64,000 bases of DNA. It comes from Jeongeupia wiesaeckerbachi (lineage in GTDB: Bacteria; Pseudomonadota; Gammaproteobacteria; Burkholderiales; Chitinibacteraceae). How positions within the stretch are numbered: position 1 is the first letter of the stretch; each line of letters begins with the position of its first letter. Made by a program: the position numbers and the translations under genes. Where the stretch lies: positions 2,480,001 through 2,544,000 of the forward strand of contig NZ_CP136946.1 in assembly GCF_050916355.1 (NCBI RefSeq). Direction: 5' to 3'. This document shows, in pieces, positions 49,564 through 58,514 of this stretch. A model generated the notes under the pieces. The model searched no databases and had not been told where the DNA came from. It was given only the letters and a program-made list of their open reading frames with translations.

Positions 49564-50796
49564 ATGACCAAGCTGTTCATCGAAGACTTGGCCCTCGCCG
49601 GCAAGCGTGTCCTGATCCGCGTTGACTTCAACGTGCCGGTCAAAAACGGTGTGGTCGAAAGCGACAAGCGCATCCGCGCTGCACTGCCGACGATCCGCTA
49701 CGCGCTGGAGCAGGGCGCGTCGGTCGTGCTGATGAGCCACCTCGGCCGTCCGAACGGTGCGCGCGTCGAGAAATATACGCTGGCGCCGGTCGCCACCCGT
49801 CTGGCCGAGCTGCTCGGCAAGCCGGTTGCCTTCCTCAACGACTGCGTCGGCCCGGAAGTCGAAGCCGCCGTCGCCAAGCTGCAAGCCGGTCAGGTTGCAC
49901 TGCTCGAAAACGTGCGCTTCCACATCGAGGAAGAAGGCAAGGCCAAGGATGCCGACGGCAATAGCGTCAAGGCCGATCCGGCTGCCGTCGAAGCGTTCCG
50001 CGCTTCGCTGTCGAAGCTCGGCGACGTGTTCGTCAACGACGCTTTCGGCACCGCGCACCGTGCGCACTCGTCGGTCGTCGGCGTCAACCTGCCGCGCGCT
50101 GCGGGTTATCTGCTGAAGAAAGAACTCGAATTCCTCGGCGACGCGGTCGATCGTCCGGTGCGTCCGTTCGTGGCGATCATCGGCGGCTCGAAGATCTCGG
50201 GCAAGATCGACGTGATCCAGGCATTGCTGCCCAAGGTCGACAAGCTGATCATCGGCGGCGGCATGGCGTTCACCTTCCTCAAGGCCAAGGGTCTGGAGAT
50301 CGGCAACTCGCTGTGTGAAAACGACCGCGTCGAACTGGCGCGCGAGCTGATGGCCGCCGCCGGCGACAAGCTCGAACTGCCGTCGGATACCATGATCACC
50401 AAGCACCTGGACTTCGACGCCCGCACGCTCGACGGTCTGGTCCAGGTCGATTCGACCGCGATTCCGGCCGATCAGGAAGGCGTCGACATCGGTGAAGCAT
50501 CGCGCAAGCGTTTCGCCGACATCATCAAATCCGCCAAGACGGTGCTGTGGAACGGCCCGATGGGCGTGTTCGAAATCGACGAAAGCGCGCAAGGTACGTT
50601 CGCCGTGGCGCATGCGCTGGCCGAAGCAACCGCCACCGGTGCGATCACCGTCGTCGGCGGTGGCGACTCGGTCGCCGCGGTCGAGAAGGCCGGTCTGGAA
50701 GACAAGGTGTCGCATGTGTCGACCGGTGGCGGCGCTTCGCTCGAATTCCTCGAAGGCAAGGCACTGCCGGGCGTCGTCGCGCTGAGCGACAAGTAA
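49564..50796 (+). CDS. pgk: Phosphoglycerate kinase
   Basis: 410 residues. RVLIRVDFNVPVKNGVVESD, SHLGRPNGARVEKYTLAPVA, LLENVRFHIEEEG, FVAIIGGSKISGKIDVIQAL and TVVGGGDSVAAVEKAGLEDK-VSHVSTGGGASLEFLEGKAL are textbook PGK motifs. It makes ATP and 3-phosphoglycerate from 1,3-BPG. Slightly longer than E. coli Pgk. Followed by a strong terminator. Confidence 0.98.
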   Translation: MTKLFIEDLALAGKRVLIRVDFNVPVKNGVVESDKRIRAALPTIRYALEQGASVVLMSHLGRPNGARVEKYTLAPVATRLAELLGKPVAFLNDCVGPEVEAAVAKLQAGQVALLENVRFHIEEEGKAKDADGNSVKADPAAVEAFRASLSKLGDVFVNDAFGTAHRAHSSVVGVNLPRAAGYLLKKELEFLGDAVDRPVRPFVAIIGGSKISGKIDVIQALLPKVDKLIIGGGMAFTFLKAKGLEIGNSLCENDRVELARELMAAAGDKLELPSDTMITKHLDFDARTLDGLVQVDSTAIPADQEGVDIGEASRKRFADIIKSAKTVLWNGPMGVFEIDESAQGTFAVAHALAEATATGAITVVGGGDSVAAVEKAGLEDKVSHVSTGGGASLEFLEGKALPGVVALSDK

Positions 50797-50819
50797 GCGT
50801 TTCCCGCTTCGCCACGAAA

Positions 50820-50847
50820 AACCGCAGCTTCGGCTGCGGTTTTTTTA
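50820..50847 (+). terminator. pgk terminator
   Basis: AACCGCAGC-TTCG-GCTGCGGTT stem-loop (50,820-50,841) followed by T6. Confidence 0.93.
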
Positions 50848-50984
50848 TGCCTTGCATACCTGCGAACGCCCAGTCGACCGATGAATCGCCAATCGAAGCG
50901 CGGTGCGAAATACCGCGCTTCGCATGCCTACGTGCTTCTCGGCGGCAATCGGCGCAATACCGGCTCCCGGCGGCACGGGCAAGT

Positions 50985-51575
50985 TCATGCCTTCTTGGAA
51001 GCAATTGCCTGAACTACCGCGCCAAGACCCGTGTGGTAAATGCCTTCCACCACATCGCGTTCCAGTTCGAGCAGATGATCAAACACCAAACCATCCAGTT
51101 CGAGCAGCAAGGACGCTTTGCTTGTCATCGTATCCGCCGACTTGCCCCCGCCAGTGCCATGTTTCAACTGCTCCGGCGTGTAGGCCTCGACAAGAAAGAC
51201 ACCACCGGGTTTCAGCCCCGCGATGATCTTCGTGTGCAATTCTTTTCTGAGCGCCGATGGCAAAGGGAAAAAAATCGAGACGATCCCGTCCCACTGCTCG
51301 TCGCCGAGGTCAAAATCAGCCAGATCCGCATGAATCAGCTCGATTTCAACGCCATTGTCCTCGGCCAGTTTCCTGGCTTTGTTCAAGCCGACCCGGGACG
51401 CATCAACGGCGGTGACCGAGTAGCCTTGCTTTGCAAGAAACACCGCATTCCGGCCTTCGCCCTCGGCCAGACTGAGCACTTTACCTTTGGGAATGGCCTT
51501 GTAGTTTTCTGCCAGAAAACCGTTCGGCGCGGTGCCGTATGCATATTCCGGCGTGTTGTATCGTTCGTCCCACAT
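50985..51575 (-). CDS. Class I SAM-dependent methyltransferase (TehB-like)
   Basis: 196 residues, MWDERYNTPEYAYGTAPNGF. The LSLAEGEGRNAVFLAKQGYS-VTAVDAS SAM-binding motif I and II, DGIVSIFFPLPSALRKELHT and KPGGVFLVEAYTPEQLKHGT are typical of small TehB/thiopurine-type methyltransferases. Its base composition is more AT-rich than neighbours, suggesting acquisition. The substrate is unknown. Confidence 0.9.
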   Translation of the reverse strand: MWDERYNTPEYAYGTAPNGFLAENYKAIPKGKVLSLAEGEGRNAVFLAKQGYSVTAVDASRVGLNKARKLAEDNGVEIELIHADLADFDLGDEQWDGIVSIFFPLPSALRKELHTKIIAGLKPGGVFLVEAYTPEQLKHGTGGGKSADTMTSKASLLLELDGLVFDHLLELERDVVEGIYHTGLGAVVQAIASKKA

Positions 51576-51747
51576 GGCTGCTCCGGTGATGGTGTCAAAT
51601 CAAAGGGATATAACGTTGCTTTTAATGGGACGATCTGCGCACTTCGGTAGAACGAAGCGTTAGGGGACATTGCGGTAGGCGTGGCAGATTTGTTCTGCCG
51701 AGCTGGCCGATACCGTATGAGTCCGGCATGCCGCCGTTGCCACGGCC

Positions 51748-52152
51748 TCAGCCGAATTGCAGCATCTCGCCATCGCGATCGAAGGCGAGAAACTGGCCGA
51801 CGTGACCTTGCTTGATCATGCCGACCATCCGTTCCAGCGGCTCGCTGGCATCGTCGTTGCTTGGCGCCCGGCCGGCGTGGCCACCGAGGCTGGCGGCAAA
51901 GCCGATGTCCCAGCTTTGCCCGATCCGGGCCGACTCGGTCTTGAGCTGGGCGAAATCGGCGATCTCGGCCGGCAGTTTGTCAACGCACATCACCGGTTCG
52001 AGCGTGCCGCCTTCACCGCGCTCGAAGCGGGATTTTTCTTCGGCCGTCGCGTCGGCCGGCAGCTCGGCGCGGGTGAAAACGAACAACAGCCGTTGCGGTT
52101 CGGGCTGCTGGCCGGCGGCGTTCAGGAAATCGGCGAAGCTGGCAATCTGCAT
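51748..52152 (-). CDS. Conserved hypothetical protein
   Basis: 134 residues, MQIASFADFLNAAGQQPEPQ. The QPEPQRLLFVFTRAELPADA and PVMCVDKLPAEIADFAQL segments match a small proteobacterial family sometimes labelled as a ribonucleotide reductase subunit, without basis. Function unknown. It lies 122 bases beyond the nemA-like gene's stop with a terminator in between. Confidence 0.8.
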   Translation of the reverse strand: MQIASFADFLNAAGQQPEPQRLLFVFTRAELPADATAEEKSRFERGEGGTLEPVMCVDKLPAEIADFAQLKTESARIGQSWDIGFAASLGGHAGRAPSNDDASEPLERMVGMIKQGHVGQFLAFDRDGEMLQFG

Positions 52153-52230
52153 GGGGCATCCTTGGTGACGGGGGTGGAAGACATCGTGACACAGCTGGGG
52201 CTTTCACGGCATAGGTCAAAGGTAGGGCAT

Positions 52231-52255
52231 GAAAAAGCCCGGCGCGTGCCGGGCT
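52231..52255 (-). terminator. Terminator after the nemA-like gene
   Basis: AGCCCGGC-ACGC-GCCGGGCT on the minus strand (52,255-52,236) followed by TTTTC, 19 bases after the stop. Confidence 0.9.
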
Positions 52256-52274
52256 TCGAACGGCATGGTCGCTA

Positions 52275-53378
52275 TCAGTCGGCCAGCGCCGGGTAGTCGG
52301 TATAGCCGTGTTCGGCACCACCGTAGAAGGTGCTCTGGTCCGGCGTGTTCAGCGCTGCGCCACGGCGGAAGCGCTCGACCAGATCCGGGTTGGCGATGAA
52401 AGGCCGGCCGTAGCCGATCGCATCGGCAGTGCCACCTGCAAGGCGGGCTTCACCGGATTCGGCGCTGTAACCGCCGCAAGTGATGATCGCGCCGTTGTAC
52501 GCCTTGCGCAGTGCCGCACGGAAGGAATCGGACAGTGCCTCGCCACCCATCCAGTCGGGTTCGGCGATGTGCAGATAGGCGAGGCCGCGCTGGGCGAACT
52601 CGGCGGCCAGATAGACCGCCATCGGCTCGGATTCGGCATCGTCGATGTCGTGGCCGATGAAGTTCGGTGACAGCCGCACGCCGACGTGGTCGGCACCGAT
52701 TTCGGCGATGGTCGCGTCGATCACTTCAAGCAACAGCCGCGCGCGGTTTTCCAGGCTGCCGCCATACGCGTCGGTGCGCTGGTTGCTGTTGGTCGATAGA
52801 AACTGCTGTAGCAGATAGCCGTTGGCCGAGTGGATTTCGACAAAATCGAAACCGGCACGCTTGGCGCGCGCGGCGGCCGCGGCGTAGGCGGCGACGATGC
52901 CCGGCAGTTCGGCGAGATCGAGTGCACGCGGCGTGTCGGTCTGCACATTGGCCGGCGTGCCGTCTTCCTGCACGACGAAGCTCTTGGCGCCTTCGGCACG
53001 GATTGCCGACGGCGCGACCGGTGCCTGGCCGTCTTGCTGCAGCAGCCGGTGCGAGATCCGGCCGACGTGCCACAGCTGCAGGGACAGCTTGCCGCCCTTG
53101 GCGTGCACGGCGTCGACGACGTCCTTCCAGCCGGCTTCCTGCGCATCGGTGTAAATACCCGGCGTCCATGCATAGCCCTGGCCCTGGCGCGAAATCTGCG
53201 TCGCTTCGGTGACGATCAGCCCGGCGCTGGCGCGCTGGGCGTAGTAGGTGGCGTTGAGCGCCGTCGGTACGTCGCCGGGCTGGCCGGCACGCGAGCGCGT
53301 CAGCGGCGCCATGACCAGACGGTTGGCGAGCGTGGCGTGGCCGATGGTGACCGGGGTCAGCAGTTTGTCGATGGTCAT
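52275..53378 (-). CDS. nemA: Old yellow enzyme, NemA-like ene-reductase
   Basis: 367 residues from the ATG at 53378 (the ATG one codon earlier is too near GGAG). TPVTIGHATLANRLVMAPLT-RSRA, LSLQLWHVGRISHRLLQQDG, EIHSANGYLLQQFLSTNSNQ-R (catalytic His/Asn) and the flavin-binding GRPFIANPDLVERFRRGAAL mark the OYE family. NemA reduces N-ethylmaleimide and other unsaturated electrophiles with NADPH. It is the third gene downstream of a NemR-like regulator. Confidence 0.94.
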   Translation of the reverse strand: MTIDKLLTPVTIGHATLANRLVMAPLTRSRAGQPGDVPTALNATYYAQRASAGLIVTEATQISRQGQGYAWTPGIYTDAQEAGWKDVVDAVHAKGGKLSLQLWHVGRISHRLLQQDGQAPVAPSAIRAEGAKSFVVQEDGTPANVQTDTPRALDLAELPGIVAAYAAAAARAKRAGFDFVEIHSANGYLLQQFLSTNSNQRTDAYGGSLENRARLLLEVIDATIAEIGADHVGVRLSPNFIGHDIDDAESEPMAVYLAAEFAQRGLAYLHIAEPDWMGGEALSDSFRAALRKAYNGAIITCGGYSAESGEARLAGGTADAIGYGRPFIANPDLVERFRRGAALNTPDQSTFYGGAEHGYTDYPALAD

Positions 53379-53403
53379 CATGAACTCCGAATAGATAGAG
53401 AAA

Positions 53404-53496
53404 AAAGCGGTGGCAAAAGCCAGCGAAGCGGTGCTGGCAAGGCGCGCGAAGACAGTACGGCAGCGCAACGCCGCTTCAGGGTTTTGTCACCGCTTT
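53404..53496. repeat. Inverted-repeat-bounded intergenic element, copy 2
   Basis: AAAGCGGTGGCAAAAGCC (53,404-53,421) and GGGTTTTGTCACCGCTTT (53,479-53,496) are inverted repeats with two mismatches. The interior repeats CAGCGAAGCGGTGCTGGCAA, AGGCG and GCGAAG/CAGTAC from the copy at 37.8 kb. Its edge meets the stop of the CurA-like gene, and it lies upstream of nemA in the same orientation as copy 1 to alaS. Confidence 0.75.
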
Positions 53497-54515
53497 CAGT
53501 CGGCGACGCGGACGACGACCTTGCCGAAGTTCCTGCCTTCCAGAAGCCCGATCAGCGCGGCCGGTGCATTGGCCAGCCCGTCGATGACGTCTTCACGGAA
53601 CTTCACTTTGCCGCTGGCGACCCACGGTGCCATCGCGTCGAAGAATTCCTGATAGCGGTGACCGTAGTCGTGCCAGATGATGAAACCCTGCATCCGGATG
53701 CGCTTGGTCAGCAAGGTGCCCAGCAGCAGCGAGGTGCGGTCCGGCCCCGGCGGCAAGGATTCGGCGTTGTAGTGCGAGATCAGTCCGCACACCGGTACGC
53801 GGGCGCCGACGTTCAGCCGCGGCAGCACCGCATCGAAGACCTTGCCGCCGACGTTCTCGTAGTACACGTCGATGCCGTCGGGCGTCGCGGCGGCGAGATC
53901 GGCCGCGAAGCTCGGGCTGCGATGGTCGACGCAGGCGTCAAACCCGAGTTCGTCGACGACGTATCGGCCCTTGTCGGCACCGCCGGCAATGCCGACGACG
54001 CGGGCGCCCTTGAGTTTGGCGACCTGACCGACGACCGAGCCGACCGCGCCGCTGGCCGCGGCAACGACGACGGTTTCGCCGGGTTTGGGGTTGCCGATGT
54101 CGAGCAGGCCCATATAGGCGGTGAAGCCGGGCATGCCGAGCACGCCGAGCGCCAGCGACGGCTGCGTCAGTTCCGGGGCCAGCTTCGTCAGGCCTTCGCC
54201 GTTCGACAGCGCGTACTCCTGCCAACCGCTGAACGACAGCACCAGATCACCGGGCTTGAAGTCCGCGTGGTTCGATTGCTCGACGCGGCTGACGGTGCCG
54301 CCGACCATGGTTTCGCCGATGGCAACCGGCGGTGCGTACGACGGGCCGTCGTTCATCCGGCCGCGCATATACGGATCGAGCGATAGATACAGCGTTTTCA
54401 GCAGCAGCTCGCCGGCACCGGGCGCCGGCAGCGTTTCGGTTTCAAGGCGGAAGTTGTCCGGCGTCGGCGCGCCCTTGGGGCGCGAGGCGAGGACAAAACG
54501 GTGATTGGTGGTCAT
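53496..54515 (-). CDS. NADP-dependent oxidoreductase, CurA/YncB type (MDR family)
   Basis: 339 residues from the ATG at 54515 (AGGAAG upstream). FRLETETLPAPGAGELLLKT-LYLSLDPYMRGRMND, GMPGFTAYMGLLDIGNPKPG, VVVAAASGAVGSVVGQVAKL and YYENVGGKVFDAVLPRLNVG-ARV are signatures of the leukotriene B4 12-hydroxydehydrogenase/CurA group. Such enzymes reduce alpha,beta-unsaturated carbonyls. It follows yqhD by 20 bases. Confidence 0.93.
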   Translation of the reverse strand: MTTNHRFVLASRPKGAPTPDNFRLETETLPAPGAGELLLKTLYLSLDPYMRGRMNDGPSYAPPVAIGETMVGGTVSRVEQSNHADFKPGDLVLSFSGWQEYALSNGEGLTKLAPELTQPSLALGVLGMPGFTAYMGLLDIGNPKPGETVVVAAASGAVGSVVGQVAKLKGARVVGIAGGADKGRYVVDELGFDACVDHRSPSFAADLAAATPDGIDVYYENVGGKVFDAVLPRLNVGARVPVCGLISHYNAESLPPGPDRTSLLLGTLLTKRIRMQGFIIWHDYGHRYQEFFDAMAPWVASGKVKFREDVIDGLANAPAALIGLLEGRNFGKVVVRVAD

Positions 54516-54535
54516 GGTGTTCTTCCTGGTGGGAA

Positions 54536-55693
54536 TCAGAGGGCGGCTTCGAGGACCCGGCGGCTGAGCGCCGGGGTGACGTCCTGCTTTTCGCCGAGTG
54601 CGGTCATGCCGTGCGCTTCGAGCTGCTTGAGCACGGCGTCGATCGCTTCGGTGCCAAGGCCGTAAGCGGCCAGCGTGGTGCTGACGCCCATGGTCTCGAA
54701 GAAGTCGCGGGTTCTGGCGATCGCGGCGTCGATACGCGCGTCGTCGCTGCCGTCCTTGATGCCCCAGACGCGCTCGGCGTACTGCAGCAGCTTGGCGCGC
54801 TTGTCGGCGCGGCGGACCTGCAGCATCGCGGGCAGCACGATCGCCAGCGTTTGCGCGTGGTCGAGCCCATACAGCGCGGTGAGTTCGTGGCCGACCAGAT
54901 GCGTCGCCCAGTCCTGTGGCACGCCGGCGCCGATCAGGCCGTTCAGTGCCATCGTCGCGGCCCACATCAGGTTGGCGCGCACCTGGTAATCGTCCGGCGT
55001 CGCCAGCGCCTTCGGGCCGACTTCGATCAGCGTCTGCAGCAGGCTTTCGGCGAAGCGATCCTGCACCGGGGCGTCGGTCGGGTAGGTCAGGTATTGCTCG
55101 ATGACATGGACGAAGGCGTCGACGGCACCGTTGGCGACTTGCCGCGGTGGCAGGCTGTAGGTCTTGGTCGGATCAAGCACGGCAAACTTCGGGAAGACCA
55201 GCTGGCTGTTGAAAGGCAGCTTGGTCTTGGTGGCTTCACGCGTGACCACGGCGCCGTTGTTCATTTCCGAACCGGTCGCCGGCAGCGTCAGCACCGCACC
55301 GAGCGGCAGCGCGGTTTTGATCTTGGCGCCGCCGGAGCTGAGGATGTCCCATGCGTCGCCGTCGTACTGTGCGGCGGCGGCGACGAACTTGGTGCCGTCG
55401 ACGACCGAGCCGCCACCGACGGCAAGCAGGAAGTCGATTTTCTCTGCCTTCACCTGTGCAACGGCCTTCATCAGCGTTTCAAAGCGCGGATTCGGTTCGA
55501 TGCCGGCGAATTCGAACACCGTATGGCCCTTGAGCGCGGTGATCACTTCGTCATACGTGCCGTTCTTCTTGATGCTGCCGCCGCCGTAGAGCACCAGCAC
55601 GCGGGCGTTGGCGGGGACGAGGGTGACCAGATCGGCGATGCGGCCTGCACCGAAAACGATGTTCACCGGGTTGTAGAAGTCGAACGATTGCAT
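54536..55693 (-). CDS. yqhD: Iron-dependent aldehyde reductase YqhD
   Basis: 385 residues from the ATG at 55693. FDFYNPVNIVFGAGRIADLV, YGGGSIKKNGTYDEVITALK, AVGGGSVVDGTKFVAAAA, TLPATGSEMNNGAVVTREAT and the metal-site NGAVDAFVHVIEQYLTY / VGHELTALYGLDHAQTL match YqhD. It reduces toxic aldehydes such as glyoxals and acrolein with NADPH. It lies directly behind an operator matching that of the divergently placed NemR-like regulator gene's own promoter. Confidence 0.95.
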   Translation of the reverse strand: MQSFDFYNPVNIVFGAGRIADLVTLVPANARVLVLYGGGSIKKNGTYDEVITALKGHTVFEFAGIEPNPRFETLMKAVAQVKAEKIDFLLAVGGGSVVDGTKFVAAAAQYDGDAWDILSSGGAKIKTALPLGAVLTLPATGSEMNNGAVVTREATKTKLPFNSQLVFPKFAVLDPTKTYSLPPRQVANGAVDAFVHVIEQYLTYPTDAPVQDRFAESLLQTLIEVGPKALATPDDYQVRANLMWAATMALNGLIGAGVPQDWATHLVGHELTALYGLDHAQTLAIVLPAMLQVRRADKRAKLLQYAERVWGIKDGSDDARIDAAIARTRDFFETMGVSTTLAAYGLGTEAIDAVLKQLEAHGMTALGEKQDVTPALSRRVLEAAL

Positions 55694-55710
55694 GGTGTGC
55701 TCCGTGAGAT

Positions 55711-55725
55711 TAGACCGGTCGTCTA
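55711..55725. promoter_or_regulatory. NemR-like operator before yqhD
   Basis: TAGACCGGTCGTCTA has 5-bp inverted ends and matches the operator at 56,389-56,404 except for one missing G. It lies 17 bases before the yqhD start. Confidence 0.7.
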
Positions 55726-55774
55726 GTTGTCGGGTCAAAGAAACGGCACTAGTGGTGCCGTCGTCGGGTGTGTG

Positions 55775-56368
55775 TCAGTCGTGAACGTTCAGCATAGCAT
55801 GGGTGGCGGTCAGGGCGGTTTGCAAGGCGCTGTCGTCACGGCGGATCTTGGTCAGCAGGCTGGCGCCAAGCCAGAGCTGGTACAGCGTGGCGGCGGTGTG
55901 TGCCGGTTCAAGTTCCGCCGGCAGCGAGCCGTCGGCAACGCCGGCTTCGACCAGCTTCGCCAGCCGGGCGACGACGCGATCAGTGCCGCGCTTGATCGTG
56001 TCGCGGATCGGTTCGGACAAATCCGAGACTTCGGCCGAGAGCTTGACCACGAGGCACTGTTCCTCGCAGCGGCAGGTGCCTTGCGTCGACAGCCAGCCTT
56101 GCCAGTACGCCATCAGCCGCATCTGTCCGCTGCGGCCGTCATCAAGAAACAGCGCGTCGAGCTGCGCCAGATAGTTGTTGAAGTAATGCTCGAACAGCGC
56201 GTTGCCGAACTGTTCCTTGGATTTGAAGTAGTGGTAGAACGAGCCCTTGGGGACGCCGGCGGCGGTCAGGATCTCGGTCAGCCCGACTGCGGCAAAGCCC
56301 TTGCCGAGGATGATGGCTTCGCCGGTATCGAGAATGTGCTGCTTGGTGTCGGGTTGTTCGTGTTTCAT
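55775..56368 (-). CDS. nemR: NemR-like TetR-family redox/electrophile regulator
   Basis: 197 residues from the ATG at 56368. The HTH is LTEILTAAGVPKGSFYHYFK-SKEQFG. The following CRCEEQCLVVKLSAEVSDLS-EPIRDTIKRG is close to the NemR segment holding Cys106, the sensor for hypochlorite, N-ethylmaleimide and methylglyoxal; here there are three cysteines within seven residues. With operators before both itself and yqhD it likely represses the yqhD-curA-nemA unit and itself. Confidence 0.9.
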   Translation of the reverse strand: MKHEQPDTKQHILDTGEAIILGKGFAAVGLTEILTAAGVPKGSFYHYFKSKEQFGNALFEHYFNNYLAQLDALFLDDGRSGQMRLMAYWQGWLSTQGTCRCEEQCLVVKLSAEVSDLSEPIRDTIKRGTDRVVARLAKLVEAGVADGSLPAELEPAHTAATLYQLWLGASLLTKIRRDDSALQTALTATHAMLNVHD

Positions 56369-56388
56369 AGACTGCACTCTAATCTAAG

Positions 56389-56404
56389 TAGACCGGTCGG
56401 TCTA
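56389..56404. promoter_or_regulatory. NemR-like operator before nemR
   Basis: TAGACCGGTCGGTCTA has 7-bp arms around two bases and lies 21 bases before the nemR start. E. coli NemR also binds a TAGACC-type palindrome, as I recall. Confidence 0.75.
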
Positions 56405-56446
56405 GTCTATGATTGCCGCGCTGGCATCGCGCGGACGAACGGCAGT

Positions 56447-57379
56447 TCAGGAGTCGTGGCCCGCAACGTCGTTTTCGAGCCGGGAGACCGCGGCGAACTC
56501 GCTTGCAAGAAAGTCGACCAGCCGTCGGACCGATGGCAGCAGGCCGCGCCGCGACGGGAAGACCGCGTGGGCGACGCCGCTTTGCGGGCGCCATGCCGGC
56601 AAGACTTCAAGCAGCCGGCCTTCGAGCAGATCCTGCCTGACCATCATCGTTGGCAACTGGACCACGCCGACGCCCTGCAGCGCCGCGCAGCGCAGCGCGG
56701 TCATATCGTCGGTGACGAGGCGGGGCCGGTGGTGCAAGACCGCGCTGGCACCATCGGGGCCGTCGAGCGACCACGTGTGAACGCGGTGCGGCGGGCCGAG
56801 ATCAAGGCTGGGCAGCATGGTCAGGTCGGCCGGCGCCAGCACTTGCGCGCTGCTGCTCAACAGTATCGGGCTGGCGACGAGACGCTGCGTGCTTTCGCCG
56901 AGCACCTTCATCACCAGGTCGCTGTTGTCGAGCGGCGGAAAGCGCACCCGGATCGCGACGTCGATGCCTTCACGGATCACATCGACGCGGCGGTTGGTGC
57001 TTTCGAGGTGGAGTTCGACACGCGGACATTCGGCCATGAACTTCGCCAGCATGGCACCGACCAGATACGACAGCAGCGCGGTCGGGCAACTGAGGCGGAC
57101 GATGCCTTGCGGCTCCGAACGCGTGCGCTCGATCGCCTCCTGCGCCGCCGTCGCTTCGACCAGCATCGCCACGCAGTGCCGGTAGTACTCGTCGCCGACC
57201 TCGGTCACCGCAAAGTGGCGCGTCGAGCGGTGGATCAGCCGGACGCCAAGCCGCTCCTCGAGCAGCGCGATCCGCCGGCTCAGCCGCGATTTGGCCATGT
57301 TCAGCGCCCGGCCGGCCGGTGCGAAACCGCCGTGGTCGACGACCTGGACAAAGAAATAGAGGTCGTTGAGGTCTTGCAT
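56447..57379 (-). CDS. LysR-family transcriptional regulator
   Basis: 310 residues from the ATG at 57379 (an ATG at 57391 adds four). MQDLNDLYFFVQVVDHGGFA-PAGRALNMAKSRLSRRIALL HTH, then LIHRSTRHFAVTEVG and an effector domain. The start resembles YhaJ/PecT-type regulators that are often divergent from pirin genes, and here the pirin gene is divergent, so it is its likely target. The gap contains GTTCTTGAATTGGAAC, a candidate dyad. Confidence 0.92.
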   Translation of the reverse strand: MQDLNDLYFFVQVVDHGGFAPAGRALNMAKSRLSRRIALLEERLGVRLIHRSTRHFAVTEVGDEYYRHCVAMLVEATAAQEAIERTRSEPQGIVRLSCPTALLSYLVGAMLAKFMAECPRVELHLESTNRRVDVIREGIDVAIRVRFPPLDNSDLVMKVLGESTQRLVASPILLSSSAQVLAPADLTMLPSLDLGPPHRVHTWSLDGPDGASAVLHHRPRLVTDDMTALRCAALQGVGVVQLPTMMVRQDLLEGRLLEVLPAWRPQSGVAHAVFPSRRGLLPSVRRLVDFLASEFAAVSRLENDVAGHDS

Positions 57380-57512
57380 GGCTTCACCCATTCATCGTTC
57401 TTGAATTGGAACAATGAGGTGATTTTATCGCGTCTACCGCCGATATCGTTCCAGTCTTATCGTTTAGCCATGACGTTGGGTCCCGATCGGGGCCACGAAC
57501 TGGAGCAAGACG

Positions 57513-58394
57513 ATGAAAAAGATCACCGGTGTTTACAGCGCGCCGCGGCCGCACTGGGTCGGCGACGGATTCCCGGTTCGCTCGCTGTTTTCGTACGACA
57601 CGCTCGGCAAGCACCTGAGTCCCTTTCTGCTACTCGACTACGCCGGCCCGGCCGATTTCACCCCGACGACCAGGCAGCGCGGCGTCGGCCAGCATCCGCA
57701 CCGCGGCTTCGAGACCGTGACCATCGTCTACAGCGGCGAAGTGGCGCACCGCGATTCGGCCGGCAACGGCGGCGTGATCGGTCCGGGAGACGTGCAATGG
57801 ATGACCGCGGCGTCGGGCATCCTGCACGAGGAGTTCCATTCCGAAGCGTTCAGCCGTGATGGCGGTTTGCTCGAAATGGTGCAGCTGTGGGTCAACCTGC
57901 CGGCAAAGGACAAACTGGCCGCGCCCGCGTATCAGGGCATCGTCGACCGCGATATCCCGGCGGTGGCGCTGGCCGATGGCGCCGGCACCTTGCGGGTGAT
58001 CGCCGGCGAATACGGCGATGGTGCGGGGCATCACAAGGGCCCGGCGCACACGTTCACGCCGATCGACGTCTGGGATCTGCGGCTCGGCGCCGGCAAGGCG
58101 ACGACACTGAGCATCGCGGCCGGCCGCAATACCGCGCTGGTGGTACTGCGCGGCACGGTCGAGGTCAACGGTAGCGAAATCGTCCGCGAGGCGCAGCTGG
58201 TGCTGTTCGATCGCGCCGCCGGCGAGATCGTGCTCGAGGCCAATACCGATGCGGTGCTGCTGTTGCTGAGCGGCGAGCCGATCGACGAACCGATCGTCGG
58301 CTACGGGCCCTTCGTCATGAACAGCGACGCCGAGATCGCGCAGGCGGTGGCGGATTTCAATAGCGGCCATTTTGGCCGGATGCCTGCCGGCTGA
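57513..58394 (+). CDS. Pirin-family protein (YhhW-like, quercetinase-type cupin)
   Basis: 293 residues, MKKITGVYSAPRPHWVGDGF with GGAG before the ATG. The metal site is visible in GVGQHPHRGFETVTIVYSGE and GPGDVQWMTAASGILHEEFH (three His and a Glu), with a second cupin half (ALVVLRGTVEVNGSEIV). Some pirins cleave quercetin. It starts a cluster with an isochorismatase-fold hydrolase. Confidence 0.94.
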   Translation: MKKITGVYSAPRPHWVGDGFPVRSLFSYDTLGKHLSPFLLLDYAGPADFTPTTRQRGVGQHPHRGFETVTIVYSGEVAHRDSAGNGGVIGPGDVQWMTAASGILHEEFHSEAFSRDGGLLEMVQLWVNLPAKDKLAAPAYQGIVDRDIPAVALADGAGTLRVIAGEYGDGAGHHKGPAHTFTPIDVWDLRLGAGKATTLSIAAGRNTALVVLRGTVEVNGSEIVREAQLVLFDRAAGEIVLEANTDAVLLLLSGEPIDEPIVGYGPFVMNSDAEIAQAVADFNSGHFGRMPAG

Positions 58395-58514
58395 TTCTGT
58401 CCGGTGATCCGGCACCGTGCGCTCCCGAGCGCGCGCTGTCGGACTGCCGATCATCGCAGGGCGTCCGCGCCCCGACCCTTGCCGACGTTTCGCGCCGGCC
58501 AACTGGAGAACCCC

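Noticed and set aside
55727..57859. 710-codon plus-strand open frame across nemR, LysR and the pirin start
   Set aside because: It crosses three well-supported genes in other frames and encodes no recognisable protein.
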